Shown here: positions 1 to 8,076 of the stretch, piece after piece | How the letters are laid out: each line of letters opens with the position of its first letter | Numbering within the stretch: the first letter of the stretch is position 1 | Assembly (NCBI GenBank): GCA_045541395.1 | Contig: JAZQIZ010000018.1 | Coordinates: 62,001-126,000 of the forward strand | Direction of reading: 5' to 3' | Length of the DNA stretch: 64,000 nucleotides | Source of the DNA: JAZRWQ01 sp045541395 | Lineage (GTDB): Bacteria > Bacillota > Clostridia > Oscillospirales > UMGS1783 | Notes under the pieces: model-generated | Told to the model about the DNA's origin: nothing | Seen by the model: the letters and a program-made list of their open reading frames with translations, nothing else | Database searches by the model: none | Program-made: the position numbers and the translations under genes

Positions 1-521
1 CAGTCTTCACCGTTAACCGTAATATAAACAAAGCTGCAAAGCGGCGCATCAGCCCCTGTTTTTGCCATAAGAGTGTAGGTTAAATAGTCCTTCATAAGGG
101 TGTTGTCCTGAATGAGGTTATTAAGACTCAGCTTATCAAGACCGTAATAGTTTTTCGTGCTATCGTATTTATCGAATTCAATTTTAAAGCTGTATCGCTG
201 ACTGCCCATAGAGGCAACACTGGAAAGGGAGGTATTGCCCTTGCCTCTGATGCCAACATTGTTTACAGCTTTGCCGTCAATTATAACCGAGCATAAAGAA
301 TATTCTTCCGATTGGGCATTTGAAATAAAACCGTCCCAATCATCCATAACAATATCGATGGTATGTACTCTGCTTTGGTCAAAAAGCCTGTTTTCATAGC
401 CCTGAATATTTTCCATAGGGGTAATGCCAAGGCTCTTGCCGTTCATAAACAGCAACGTAATTATCAAGGCCAAGGCTGTTACTGTAATGGCAATTTTATT
501 AAAGTGTTTATGCACCCACAT
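1..521 (-). CDS. CotH-family protein, C-terminus cut off by window edge
   Basis: Partial gene; the 173 visible residues begin at an ATG (519-521) and run off the left edge. Residues 9-26 form one hydrophobic segment, so the protein is membrane anchored or exported. The CotH signature follows: RGKGNTS (92-98), RYSFKIEFDKY (109-119) and LDKLSLNN (128-135). CotH proteins are atypical kinases; in Bacillus CotH phosphorylates spore-coat proteins, but many clostridial homologues sit in envelope or secreted contexts. It is the last visible gene of a minus-strand operon, 3 nt after the DUF4956 gene, which follows a VTC-domain gene. That trio is a recurring neighbourhood. Family confident, substrate unknown. 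Confidence 0.85.
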   Translation of the reverse strand, partial: MWVHKHFNKIAITVTALALIITLLFMNGKSLGITPMENIQGYENRLFDQSRVHTIDIVMDDWDGFISNAQSEEYSLCSVIIDGKAVNNVGIRGKGNTSLSSVASMGSQRYSFKIEFDKYDSTKNYYGLDKLSLNNLIQDNTLMKDYLTYTLMAKTGADAPLCSFVYITVNGED

Positions 522-524
522 AGT

Positions 525-1196
525 TTACCCCATATAATCGCCGTTATATGAAACAAGCACCGCGCTTTTAACGCCATTAATTGCACTTATAGAATTAATA
601 AAATCGGTGTTATCGTTTTTGAGACGTACTTCGTAATTAATCTCAATGTTGCCGTTACCTGCAGTTTTGCTTTTTATTTTACAGCGTAATGCGTTGTCCT
701 TAAGGAATGCATAAGCCTTCTTTTCAGCCTCACTGTTTTCGCAGCTGATAACCGCAATGTAAGGAAAACCAGCGGTTTTGAAATTAACAAAAATAAGTAA
801 AACCGCGCCTATAACGATACTGCCGATAACCGCAAGGGGTATCATTCCCGCCGCAAGAACAATGCCTGCCGCAATTGCCCAGAAAAGAAATGCAATATCA
901 AGAGGATCTTTTATTGCAGTGCGGAATCTTACAATGGAAAGCGCACCAACCATACCTAAGGAAAGTACAACGTTGCTTGTGACCGCTAAAATGAGTATGG
1001 AGGTTATCATTGTAAGGGCAATAAGAGTTACCCCAAAGCCTGTGGAATACATAACTCCTCTGTAGGTCTTGCGGTAAACAAAGAAAATAAAAATGCCTAT
1101 AGCAAAGGAAAGTAAGATGGTCAACGTCATATCAAGCACACTTACACTTGAAACGTTATTAAGAAAGTCTGATTTAAAAATATCGTTAAAGTTCAT
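525..1196 (-). CDS. DUF4956 membrane protein
   Basis: Membrane protein of 223 aa. About four hydrophobic segments lie in the first 145 residues, with a conserved GMVGALSIVRFRTAIKDP stretch at about 82-100 that is typical of DUF4956. The C-terminal ~75 residues are soluble and may form a small alpha/beta domain. It lies between the VTC-domain gene (9 nt upstream) and the CotH gene (3 nt downstream) and is clearly co-transcribed. DUF4956 has no established function. Its constant pairing with VTC-type enzymes and CotH suggests a membrane partner of an envelope phosphotransfer or polyphosphate system, which is inference. Confidence 0.85.
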   Translation of the reverse strand: MNFNDIFKSDFLNNVSSVSVLDMTLTILLSFAIGIFIFFVYRKTYRGVMYSTGFGVTLIALTMITSILILAVTSNVVLSLGMVGALSIVRFRTAIKDPLDIAFLFWAIAAGIVLAAGMIPLAVIGSIVIGAVLLIFVNFKTAGFPYIAVISCENSEAEKKAYAFLKDNALRCKIKSKTAGNGNIEINYEVRLKNDNTDFINSISAINGVKSAVLVSYNGDYMG

Positions 1197-1205
1197 AATT
1201 TTCTC

Positions 1206-1877
1206 CTATTCATACATTCTGCACATAGCGTATTTGGAAAATGCCGTTTGGTAAAGACTGCCCGTAGTAACAGCAGCTTTTACAATATCGGGTAAATAGT
1301 TATCCCATTTAATTTCAAGCACCGACTCTTCACTTTGCACTTTAAGGGATACTGTATCCTTGCTGAAAAAATCAATGCAATTCAAGGAAGTCCGAATATC
1401 GGAGTCAATGGTGACTCTTACGTTCCCCGCTGTAAATACGTAAGGCTCCCTTTTATAATCAACTAAGACCTTAGGCCGAAGATGCTTATATATTAGCTTT
1501 TTATAAAAATCGTTCATAACCTCGTTGTCGGAATCAGCCAAAAATAAAATATCTCCCTGCAATATTTTCAGTGTTTGTTCCTTGGTTAATTGGGCCGAAT
1601 TTTTAAAGCCTACTCCGTTGCTTTTGAATTTTCTTTCCAGGCGGATAAAGCTTTCGTCATAATTATACATTCTTATTCTATACTTTTCCCTTACGGCAAC
1701 CCCGTCAAGCTTATCCTTTAAAGCAGAATCATCCGGGTCGTCAAAGTAAAGGCTCCGTACAGAGTACGAACCGTCTTTGGCATGGCTGTCGGGTTTTAAA
1801 ATTGCCTTCAGCCGCTGCCGCAGAACAATAACGTCAAGGCTGTTTATAGGCAGCTTAACTTCATGTCTGTATTGCAT
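1206..1877 (-). CDS. VTC-domain (polyphosphate polymerase-like) protein
   Basis: Protein of 223 aa starting at the ATG at 1875-1877, which has a good GAGAGGTGATC ribosome site; a longer upstream reading lacks one. The fold residues of the VTC/triphosphate-tunnel family are visible: RHEVKLPI at the N-terminus, VREKYRIRMYN, RLERKFKSNGVGFKNS and a late VDYKREPY strand, all rich in the Lys/Arg that line the tunnel. In yeast the VTC domain makes polyphosphate from ATP; bacterial stand-alone forms are rarely tested. First gene of the VTC-DUF4956-CotH operon. Confidence 0.85.
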   Translation of the reverse strand: MQYRHEVKLPINSLDVIVLRQRLKAILKPDSHAKDGSYSVRSLYFDDPDDSALKDKLDGVAVREKYRIRMYNYDESFIRLERKFKSNGVGFKNSAQLTKEQTLKILQGDILFLADSDNEVMNDFYKKLIYKHLRPKVLVDYKREPYVFTAGNVRVTIDSDIRTSLNCIDFFSKDTVSLKVQSEESVLEIKWDNYLPDIVKAAVTTGSLYQTAFSKYAMCRMYE

Positions 1878-1950
1878 CCGATCACCTCTCAAGAAAATTA
1901 TATTAAAGCTTCGTGTAAAAAAAGCATATAAAATGTGATAGTTTTCTGAA

Positions 1951-1986
1951 AATAAAAAGAAATTGCACAATTTCTTGTGCAATTTC
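1951..1986 (-). terminator. Intrinsic terminator after the threonine aldolase gene
   Basis: A perfect 12-bp inverted repeat (1959-1970 with 1975-1986, 4-nt loop) is followed on the minus strand by TTTTTATT. It starts just after the aldolase stop at 1989 and separates that gene from the downstream VTC operon. Confidence 0.8.
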
Positions 1987-1988
1987 CT

Positions 1989-3014
1989 TTATAAAAGTTC
2001 TATTTCCTTTATTAGAGCTTCAATCTCTTCTTCTTTTGTATACCAGGCTGTACAGAAACGAACGCAGGTATGGCTCTCATCAATTTTCTTTTCAAATTCA
2101 AAAACAAAATTCTTTGCCAAAGCATTCATCTGCCCGTTTTCCAGAATAACAAACTGTTGGTTTGTGGGGCTTTCAATATAAGAGGGAATACCCTTTTTAT
2201 TAAAAGCTTCTTTAATTTGCATAGCCTGCTTAACTGCCTTTTCGGTTATTTCAAAATAAACACCGTTTTCTAAAATTGCGTAAAACTGCATACCAATAAG
2301 CCAGCCCTTTGCAAGCATTGCACCGTTTTGCTTTATATAGCTTCTGAAATCCTCTTTCAGTCTGTCGTTAAGAATAATAAGGGCTTCGCCGAATAATAAG
2401 CCGCACTTTGTTCCTCCAATATAAAACATATCGCAGTTTCTTGCAATATCAGAAATACCCATTGTGCCGGCGCCAAGGCCGTAACCTAAACGGGCGCCGT
2501 CAATAAACAAATACAGATCATATTTTCTGCAAACGGCGTAAATATTCTCCAGTTCTTCCTTTGAGTAAACCGTGCCGTATTCGGTGGGGAAGGAAATGTA
2601 AACCGCCTTGGGCTTTGTAATATGCTCCTTTATGGGGCTTTCAAAATATAAAAGAGCTTCCTCTTCAATTTGCTTTGCTGTTATTTTACCGTCAGGGGAG
2701 GGAAGAGCGTGAATTTTATGGCCGCTGTTTTCCACCGCTCCGGTTTCGTGAACGTTTATATGCCCCGTGTTGGCGCTTATAATGCTTTCAAAAGGCTTCA
2801 GCATAGAGGCTAAAGCTACAAAGTTTGTTTGCGTTCCCCCAACCAGAAAATGAATATCAGCGTCTTTTTTAATATATTCTTTTATTTTTTCCTTGGCTTT
2901 TTGGCACCAAGGGTCTAAAGAATATCCGCCGTAAGCCTGGCTGTTGTAATTCTCCAGGTACTCTAAAATTACAGGATGTGCGCCTTTTGAGTAATCGTTG
3001 TTAAATCTTATCAT
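1989..3014 (-). CDS. ltaE: Low-specificity threonine aldolase / beta-eliminating lyase family
   Basis: PLP enzyme of 341 aa, the usual length of the family. It should cleave L-threonine or L-allo-threonine to glycine and acetaldehyde in the cytoplasm. Visible fold-type I features are GGTQTNF (59-65) for phosphate binding, His90 in NVHETG to stack on PLP, Asp173 in FIDGARLG, and the Schiff-base Lys203 in GGTKCG. The start has an AGAAGGTGA ribosome site. It is a single-gene unit closed by a terminator. Some relatives act on phenylserine or other beta-hydroxy amino acids, so the precise substrate is not fixed. Confidence 0.85.
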   Translation of the reverse strand: MIRFNNDYSKGAHPVILEYLENYNSQAYGGYSLDPWCQKAKEKIKEYIKKDADIHFLVGGTQTNFVALASMLKPFESIISANTGHINVHETGAVENSGHKIHALPSPDGKITAKQIEEEALLYFESPIKEHITKPKAVYISFPTEYGTVYSKEELENIYAVCRKYDLYLFIDGARLGYGLGAGTMGISDIARNCDMFYIGGTKCGLLFGEALIILNDRLKEDFRSYIKQNGAMLAKGWLIGMQFYAILENGVYFEITEKAVKQAMQIKEAFNKKGIPSYIESPTNQQFVILENGQMNALAKNFVFEFEKKIDESHTCVRFCTAWYTKEEEIEALIKEIELL

Positions 3015-3147
3015 AATGTCACCTTCTCGTGGATTATTATACTGTATGTTTTGTTTCTAATCAAGGCTAAATTTTCTTAGTGAAGATATATTGCAATTAA
3101 TGAATATATATTGTATCATTAAAACAGTAAAATACGGAGGTGTTTTT

Positions 3148-5331
3148 ATGTTAACTACCTATGCGGCGTCTTACAACGGAATCCAATATTACGGTACCTG
3201 GGTATATGAAGGTACCCGTCGGTATACCAAAATTCAGTACAGTAAATGTATATTCTCTTTTTTGGGAGATACCGTGCGAGTTAATTTTAATACCAGACCG
3301 GACGGTGGCCTTGCCGAAATTTATATTGACGGCGAATATGAAACAACCGTGAATACTTTTAACAGCGAAAATCTAAAGCAAATGCTTTTTGAAAAACAGG
3401 GAATAGCCGGAGATAAGATCCACGAAATTTCGGTAGTTTCCAAAAAGAATAAGGAAACTCCCGAGGCTATTATGGAAGTTTGGTCCTTTGAAGCGGAGGA
3501 AATTGTAAATTACCCTGAACATATGCGCGACCTTAAATTAAAGGAGTATGAAGAAATTTCAAAGGGCTTTAAGGAAACCTCTGATCCTTCCAACTGGAAA
3601 AAGGTTGAATATAAGGCGTCCTGTCCTCAGGGCGGTGTAAAGCTCAATGATAAAATTTTCACCAAAATGTTGGCCGATAACAACAAAATAATTAAAAATG
3701 ACTTTAAAATGAAGTTCTACTGTGAAGGAGATGGCCCCGATTTTGGTAATATCCCCGGCCCCGGCTGGTCTCATTTTCTGCCTGCATCCAATGAAGCAAG
3801 GCTTTTGGGCGGCGCATATAACTTTCTTTTATGGGAAGAGGATGAGGAACTTCGCGCCATAGGCGAAAAAATTATGAATGATATTACCGCCCGTATGCGT
3901 GAGGACGGATATTTTAATTACTATCCGGAGGCAGAGTCCTTTGATGACGATATAAGCCCCTTAAGCGAAAGAAAAAATTACGACCGTGTGTTCTGGACCC
4001 GCTCTATGCTCTATGCCGCAAATGCAGGCAATAAACAGGGCCTTGTAAATGCCCGCAGAATGTACGATTGGCTTGAAAACTCCCCGCAGCATCTTTCTCA
4101 TATGGTCAAGGGCACAAACTCTACCAATACCTACCCGGGAATCCCTCTTATGGCAAACAGCGAAGTTTCCAAAGATACGGATATGCTTACTGTTCAAAAG
4201 TACTTCGATCAGGATTATCTTTTAAAAACCCTTAAAGATGAAAACTCCCTTGCGGTAGTAGGCTATCCCGGCCATCAGCCTCATTGCTATGCTTTGCTTA
4301 TAATAGAAGCTCTGGCCGATCAATACAGAGCAACCGGCGAAAAGAAATACCTTGATGCTTTAATGGGCGGTTATGAAATATGGCGCAAGTACTATATTCA
4401 TATTGGCGGTACCGCCGCTATATGCGAGGTGGACGGCCCCTACCCGCCCGGCTCCTATTATATTACTACCGGTCATAACGGAGAAACCTGCTCTTCTGTT
4501 TTCTGGTGCCTTATTAATATGCGCCTTATGCAGTTATTCCCCGGTGAGGAAAAGTATGCAAAAGAGCTGGAGGAAAGTCTTTTCAATGCCATTGCTGCCT
4601 GCCGTACCGCTCAGGATGGCTGGACCCGCTACCATGTTCGCTTCCACGGCGAAAAGGAATGGGGCAGAAACTGGAACAACTGCTGTGAAGTTGCCGCTAC
4701 AATGTTTATTCCCACTATTCCTTCCTACATTTATTCTGCCGATGAAGAGGGCGTTTTTGTAAATTTATTTATTGCTTCTCAGTATAAGGGCAGTAATATG
4801 GATATTACAATGAATACGGAGTTCCCCTACAGCGGTAAGGTACAGCTTGTTATTTCGCCGAAGGAAAAGGTTCAGAAGGTCCTTCGAATTCGTATTCCTC
4901 AGTGGCAAACAGATGAGGTTTCAATAAAAATAAACGGCAAGGAAGAATTAAAAGCCAAGGCAGGTTCTTATGCAGTAATAAACCGTATTTGGAACGAAGG
5001 AGATAAGGTTGAATTTGAATTCGATCTTTCGCCGCGCCTTATTAAATATACAGGCTTTGACCAGCCGAAGGATAATTCCGACCGCTATGTTATGCTCTGC
5101 GGTCCTATGATGATGGCTCTTACCAATGTTAATAAGGAAGAAGTGCTTCCCCTTAGAAACCGCCTTACTATAGAACCCACTATTCCACGGATCAAAATGA
5201 GCCCCAAGCAGGTTCTTGCAAGCCTTAAAGAGGAAGCGCCTATGCATTTCTCTGTAGACCGCTTTAAGTTTGTTCCCTATTACGCAATAGATAAAGAATA
5301 TTTCACCTGCTATCCAATAATAGAAGAATAA
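3148..5331 (+). CDS. GH127-type glycoside hydrolase (beta-L-arabinofuranosidase-like, DUF1680) with N-terminal beta domain
   Basis: Protein of 727 aa; the start at 3148 follows CGGAGGTG, whereas an earlier in-frame ATG at 3091 has no ribosome site. The catalytic (alpha/alpha)6 part spans about residues 170-560. It carries the GH127 metal/nucleophile set: Glu446 and Cys448 in GETC, and Cys512-Cys513 in NNCCE, matching the zinc-bound Cys nucleophile arrangement known for beta-L-arabinofuranosidases. The first ~130 residues look like a separate beta-sandwich resembling the N-terminal domain of CE2 esterases, an unusual addition. No signal peptide, so it probably acts on imported oligosaccharides. 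Exact sugar specificity is inference. Confidence 0.82.
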   Translation: MLTTYAASYNGIQYYGTWVYEGTRRYTKIQYSKCIFSFLGDTVRVNFNTRPDGGLAEIYIDGEYETTVNTFNSENLKQMLFEKQGIAGDKIHEISVVSKKNKETPEAIMEVWSFEAEEIVNYPEHMRDLKLKEYEEISKGFKETSDPSNWKKVEYKASCPQGGVKLNDKIFTKMLADNNKIIKNDFKMKFYCEGDGPDFGNIPGPGWSHFLPASNEARLLGGAYNFLLWEEDEELRAIGEKIMNDITARMREDGYFNYYPEAESFDDDISPLSERKNYDRVFWTRSMLYAANAGNKQGLVNARRMYDWLENSPQHLSHMVKGTNSTNTYPGIPLMANSEVSKDTDMLTVQKYFDQDYLLKTLKDENSLAVVGYPGHQPHCYALLIIEALADQYRATGEKKYLDALMGGYEIWRKYYIHIGGTAAICEVDGPYPPGSYYITTGHNGETCSSVFWCLINMRLMQLFPGEEKYAKELEESLFNAIAACRTAQDGWTRYHVRFHGEKEWGRNWNNCCEVAATMFIPTIPSYIYSADEEGVFVNLFIASQYKGSNMDITMNTEFPYSGKVQLVISPKEKVQKVLRIRIPQWQTDEVSIKINGKEELKAKAGSYAVINRIWNEGDKVEFEFDLSPRLIKYTGFDQPKDNSDRYVMLCGPMMMALTNVNKEEVLPLRNRLTIEPTIPRIKMSPKQVLASLKEEAPMHFSVDRFKFVPYYAIDKEYFTCYPIIEE

Positions 5332-5369
5332 AAAAGAGTACGGACTTATTAGTCCGTACTCTTTTTTTA
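5332..5369. terminator. Bidirectional intrinsic terminator
   Basis: A 14-bp stem around the loop TATT (AGAGTACGGACT pairing with AGTCCGTACTCT) is flanked by A and T runs on both sides. It serves the GH127 gene on the plus strand and the M15B peptidase gene on the minus strand, whose stop codon lies inside the T run. Confidence 0.88.
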
Positions 5370-5912
5370 TCTTTCGTAGGTTTCGCTTTCGTATTTAGAG
5401 TCTATGCCGAAGTATTCTTCAAGGCAAAGGCCTGTTGCTTCAATTTTTTTTGCATTTTCCACTCCTACATAGCGGAAGTGCCAAGGCTCAAACTTGTAGC
5501 CTGTAATATGCTCTTTGCCTTTTGGATATCTTAAAATAAACCCAAATTCCCTTGCGTGCTCCTTACACCAAATGCCTTCAGGCCACTCTCCGAATTCAGG
5601 GTCAATACAGTTTATATCAAAAGCAAGCCCTGTCTGATGCTCAGAATGCCCCGGCCGTGCAATAGATTTTTCCGCAAACTCCCGGCCATCCTTGTCATAA
5701 GCCTTCCAGTAAACCTGATACTGAAAATCAAAGCTTCTGTAGCCGGAGAAATTGAATATATGTATACCTTCCTTTTTTGCTGCGGCGCACATTCTTTCAA
5801 AGGCCTCTTGAGCCTCTTTGTTAATTCCTCCGAAATCCTTGGGCATACTGTAAGTCTTGTTGCAGATCAATATACCGTCAAAATAGGTTGCTCCGTTTAT
5901 GGTTTCTTTCAT
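5367..5912 (-). CDS. M15B-family D-alanyl-D-alanine carboxypeptidase-like protein without signal peptide
   Basis: Protein of 181 aa with the complete VanY/DacB-like M15B signature: SGYRS (56-60), ARPGHSEHQTGLAFDI carrying the first zinc His and Asp, and EPWHFRYVG carrying the final zinc His and catalytic Glu. It aligns along its whole length with the neighbouring 5917-6525 product, so the two are a tandem duplication, but this copy starts directly at the mature region and has no signal peptide or membrane segment. It may therefore act in the cytoplasm or forespore, or be exported another way. Ribosome site AAGGAG. Four nt downstream of its paralogue. Confidence 0.85.
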   Translation of the reverse strand: MKETINGATYFDGILICNKTYSMPKDFGGINKEAQEAFERMCAAAKKEGIHIFNFSGYRSFDFQYQVYWKAYDKDGREFAEKSIARPGHSEHQTGLAFDINCIDPEFGEWPEGIWCKEHAREFGFILRYPKGKEHITGYKFEPWHFRYVGVENAKKIEATGLCLEEYFGIDSKYESETYER

Positions 5913-5916
5913 TTTT

Positions 5917-6525
5917 TTACTCCTTGTATTCTGAATCTATTCCTAAATATTCTTCTAAAGTCAGACCGCTCTTGTGTATGACCTCAGCATCTTCTCCAAT
6001 ATATCTGAAATGCCAGGGCTCGTAGGTGTAGCCCGTAATATGCTCCTTGCCCTCAGGATACCGTAAAATAAAGCCGTATTCGTAGCAGTGCTCAGCACAC
6101 CACCTTCCTTCTTCAGTATCCTTAAAATCCAAAGTAATAGTGTTAAGGTCAAAGGCAAGGCCGGTCTGATGCTCAGAATGCCCCGGCCGTGCAGTAGTGC
6201 GTTCAGCATGCTTGATGCCGTAGTTATTTACTTCCCGCTCATATATAGCTTTTTGAGTGTAATAGTCCCTGTATACAGAGGTGGCGTAAATATTAAGCCC
6301 TTCATTTTTTGCGGCCTGGGCCATCTTATTAAAAGCCTCCGTTGCTTCTTTATTTTCTCCGCCGAAATCAGAAGGCAGGCCGTAGGTTTTATTAACAACA
6401 AGTATACCCTTAACGTAGGTAGCACCGTCTGTCTTTACAGGCGCAATTGTTTTAATATGACTCAGATTTATTTTGATCAGGATCGCCGCGAGCAAAACTG
6501 TAAATAATAAAAAACATTTCTTCAT
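5917..6525 (-). CDS. M15B-family D-alanyl-D-alanine carboxypeptidase, exported
   Basis: About 202 aa from the ATG at 6523-6525. An in-frame GTG at 6540 overlaps the AAAGG ribosome site; a TTG at 6534 is possible. The first ~20 residues (MKKCFLLFTVLLAAILIK) are an uncleaved-looking signal/anchor. The M15B zinc motif follows (TARPGHSEHQTGLAFDL and EPWHFRYIG). The expected role is trimming the terminal D-Ala from peptidoglycan stem peptides outside the membrane. It is the first gene of a two-gene unit with the leaderless paralogue. Confidence 0.87.
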   Translation of the reverse strand: MKKCFLLFTVLLAAILIKINLSHIKTIAPVKTDGATYVKGILVVNKTYGLPSDFGGENKEATEAFNKMAQAAKNEGLNIYATSVYRDYYTQKAIYEREVNNYGIKHAERTTARPGHSEHQTGLAFDLNTITLDFKDTEEGRWCAEHCYEYGFILRYPEGKEHITGYTYEPWHFRYIGEDAEVIHKSGLTLEEYLGIDSEYKE

Positions 6526-6692
6526 AATAAGCAACCGCACCTTTATTAATAATATTACATTCCCTTAAAAAATTCAATAAAAAACGGAAAATCAAAAAAA
6601 ATTACTCTTTTATTCAGGGAAAATGCCCGCTGTTATCGGCCTCCTCTTTTGAGTAATATACTGTAGTATACTATGAAAAAGGAGGAAATTTT

Positions 6693-6953
6693 ATGAACGA
6701 TTACTGCCGTTATAAAAACGGTCCAACAATAAAATGCCGTGTGCCTGTAAGAAACGTTTGCCCTGTAACTAACACCCCCTCTTGCGAATATGCAGTTGAA
6801 CAGGTTTCAGGTATAGACGGCCTGCCTCTTGCCATGGCTTATGTGCCCGTGCAAAAATTTGAAAATCTTTATGAAATAGACGCCGCCTACTGCGCAGGCA
6901 CCCTTTTTAAAGACCTTGATAAGCCCTTTACAGGGAGGTGCTGTAAATTATGA
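6693..6953 (+). CDS. cotJA: Spore coat-associated protein CotJA
   Basis: Small protein of 86 aa, rich in Cys and Pro, with the CotJA-type C-terminal half (LAMAYVPVQKFENLYEIDAA) and a Cys-Cys near the end. The start follows AAAGGAGG. It opens the three-gene cotJABC operon, overlapping cotJB by ATGA. CotJ proteins are minor components of the inner spore coat. A region just upstream (GTATACTAT at about 6667-6675) loosely resembles a sporulation sigma-E minus-10 element, but this is weak. Confidence 0.9.
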   Translation: MNDYCRYKNGPTIKCRVPVRNVCPVTNTPSCEYAVEQVSGIDGLPLAMAYVPVQKFENLYEIDAAYCAGTLFKDLDKPFTGRCCKL

Positions 6954-7204
6954 ATGAAAAACAGGCTCTTTTAAAGGATATTGCCCGTTTGAAATTCGTT
7001 CAGCACGATACGGTGCTTTTCCTTGATACTCACCCGAAATGTACTGAAGCTCTGGATTATTACCATTACGTAACAGGCCTCTTGGAAAAAGCGGTTGCTC
7101 ATTATACTGCGGAATACGGCCCCTTGACAAAAGGTCAGGTCGTTTCGGAAAACTGTTTTAGCTGGGTAGAAAATCCCTGGCCCTGGGAAGGAGGAATAGG
7201 CTGA
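6950..7204 (+). CDS. cotJB: Spore coat protein CotJB
   Basis: Protein of 84 aa matching the CotJB family: a helical N-terminal part, the HPKCTEALDYYHY motif (29-41), and a C-terminal CFSWVENPWPWEGG. It overlaps cotJA by 4 nt and cotJC by 1 nt (TGATG), so it is translationally coupled. Needed for assembly of CotJC in the coat in Bacillus; the same role is likely here. Confidence 0.92.
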   Translation: MNEKQALLKDIARLKFVQHDTVLFLDTHPKCTEALDYYHYVTGLLEKAVAHYTAEYGPLTKGQVVSENCFSWVENPWPWEGGIG

Positions 7205-7803
7205 TGTGGAATTATGAAAAGCTTTTACAGTATCCTGTAAGAATAACCCGACCCGACCCTAACGCCGCAGCCCTTATTGTAAGTCAGATCGGAGGACCGG
7301 ATGGGGAATTGGGCGCGTCTCTGCGCTATCTTTCTCAGCGTTACAGCGCAAAAAACGGCAAAGTTGCAGGTGTTTTAACCGATATTGGCACCGAGGAGCT
7401 TGGGCATATGGAAATGGTAAGCGCTATTGTCCATCAGCTTACTAAAAACCTTACTGTCGAGCAGATAAAGAACTCGGCATTCGCTCCCTTTTACGTGGAT
7501 CATACCGCCGGTATCTGGCCCAGCGCCGCTTCGGGCAGCCCATTCAGCGCCAATATGATCCAATCATTGGGAGACCCCATTTCCGATCTTCATGAGGATA
7601 TGGCGGCCGAACAAAAAGCAAGAACCACCTACGATAACCTTATTCGCATTATGGATAACCCCGAAGTTATAGATCCTCTGAGATTCTTAAGAGAAAGGGA
7701 AGTTGTTCACTTCCAGCGCTTCGGTGAAGCCTTAAGAATAACCCAGGATTCTCTTGACTGCAAGAATTTTTATGCCTTTAATCCTGCATTTGACTGCAAA
7801 TAA
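7204..7803 (+). CDS. cotJC: Manganese catalase family spore coat protein CotJC
   Basis: Protein of 199 aa, the normal CotJC length. It keeps the ferritin-like four-helix bundle ligands of manganese catalases: the GTEELGHMEM motif at about residues 62-71, and the later EDMAAEQKARTTYD and EREVVHFQRF helices that supply the remaining Glu/His ligands. It should dismutate hydrogen peroxide at the spore surface. Last gene of cotJABC, followed by a terminator. Marks the organism as a spore former or a descendant of one. Confidence 0.93.
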   Translation: MWNYEKLLQYPVRITRPDPNAAALIVSQIGGPDGELGASLRYLSQRYSAKNGKVAGVLTDIGTEELGHMEMVSAIVHQLTKNLTVEQIKNSAFAPFYVDHTAGIWPSAASGSPFSANMIQSLGDPISDLHEDMAAEQKARTTYDNLIRIMDNPEVIDPLRFLREREVVHFQRFGEALRITQDSLDCKNFYAFNPAFDCK

Positions 7804-7832
7804 AAAAAGCTCCGAAAGGAGCCTTTTTTTTT
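7804..7832 (+). terminator. Intrinsic terminator of cotJABC
   Basis: AAGGCTCC-type stem around GAAA (AAAGCTCC...GGAGCCTTT) followed by eight or more T residues, directly after the cotJC stop. Confidence 0.88.
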
Positions 7833-7833
7833 A

Positions 7834-7862
7834 TTGCAAACTCTATGAAAGTGTGGTAATAT
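7834..7862 (+). promoter_or_regulatory. Sigma-A-type promoter of the B12 riboswitch/ECF operon
   Basis: TTGCAA (7834-7839), 17-nt spacer, TAATAT (7857-7862). The predicted transcript start near 7868 coincides with the 5' end of the riboswitch. Confidence 0.6.
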
Positions 7863-7865
7863 AAA

Positions 7866-8000
7866 CTCGGAATGGGTAAATCCCAACGGTACCAAGCCGC
7901 CGTAGACGGGCAGGAAGGCCGTTTGCAGTCATTGAATTTATTTGAGAAGGCTGCAAGCAAAAAGGCGCCCGGAGTCGGAATACGTTTTTTCTGTACAGGC
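7866..8000 (+). ncRNA. Cobalamin (vitamin B12) riboswitch
   Basis: The conserved blocks of the cobalamin riboswitch occur in order: GGAAT-GGGT-AAA-TCCC-AACGGTACC-(AAG)-CCGCCGTA near 7869-7905; then GCAGTCATTGA...GAGAAGGCTGC near 7926-7957, matching the GCCACUG...GGGAAGGC element; then GGAGTCGGAATACG near 7971-7985, matching the conserved GAAGUCAGGAGACC box. It lies between a promoter and a terminator in front of an ECF transporter operon, as expected for ligand-induced premature termination. Covariance-model scoring was not available; the match is by eye. Confidence 0.82.
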
Positions 8001-8038
8001 TCTTGGGGGTGCCTGTAGGTTTATTGTTGTATTTTTCT

Positions 8039-8060
8039 CCCCCTTATTGGGGGTTTTTTT
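8039..8060 (+). terminator. Riboswitch-controlled terminator hairpin
   Basis: CCCCC-TTATT-GGGGG followed by seven T residues, four nt before the ribosome site of the ECF operon. The upstream hairpin loop at about 8005-8011 contains GGGGG that could pair with the CCCCC arm, giving a mutually exclusive antiterminator. This suits transcription attenuation by cobalamin. Confidence 0.78.
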
Positions 8061-8076
8061 ATTGGAGGAATTTAGA

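Noticed and set aside
7942..8076. Upstream extension of the EcfT gene
   Set aside because: Lies inside the riboswitch and terminator; translation starts at 8077 after GGAGG.
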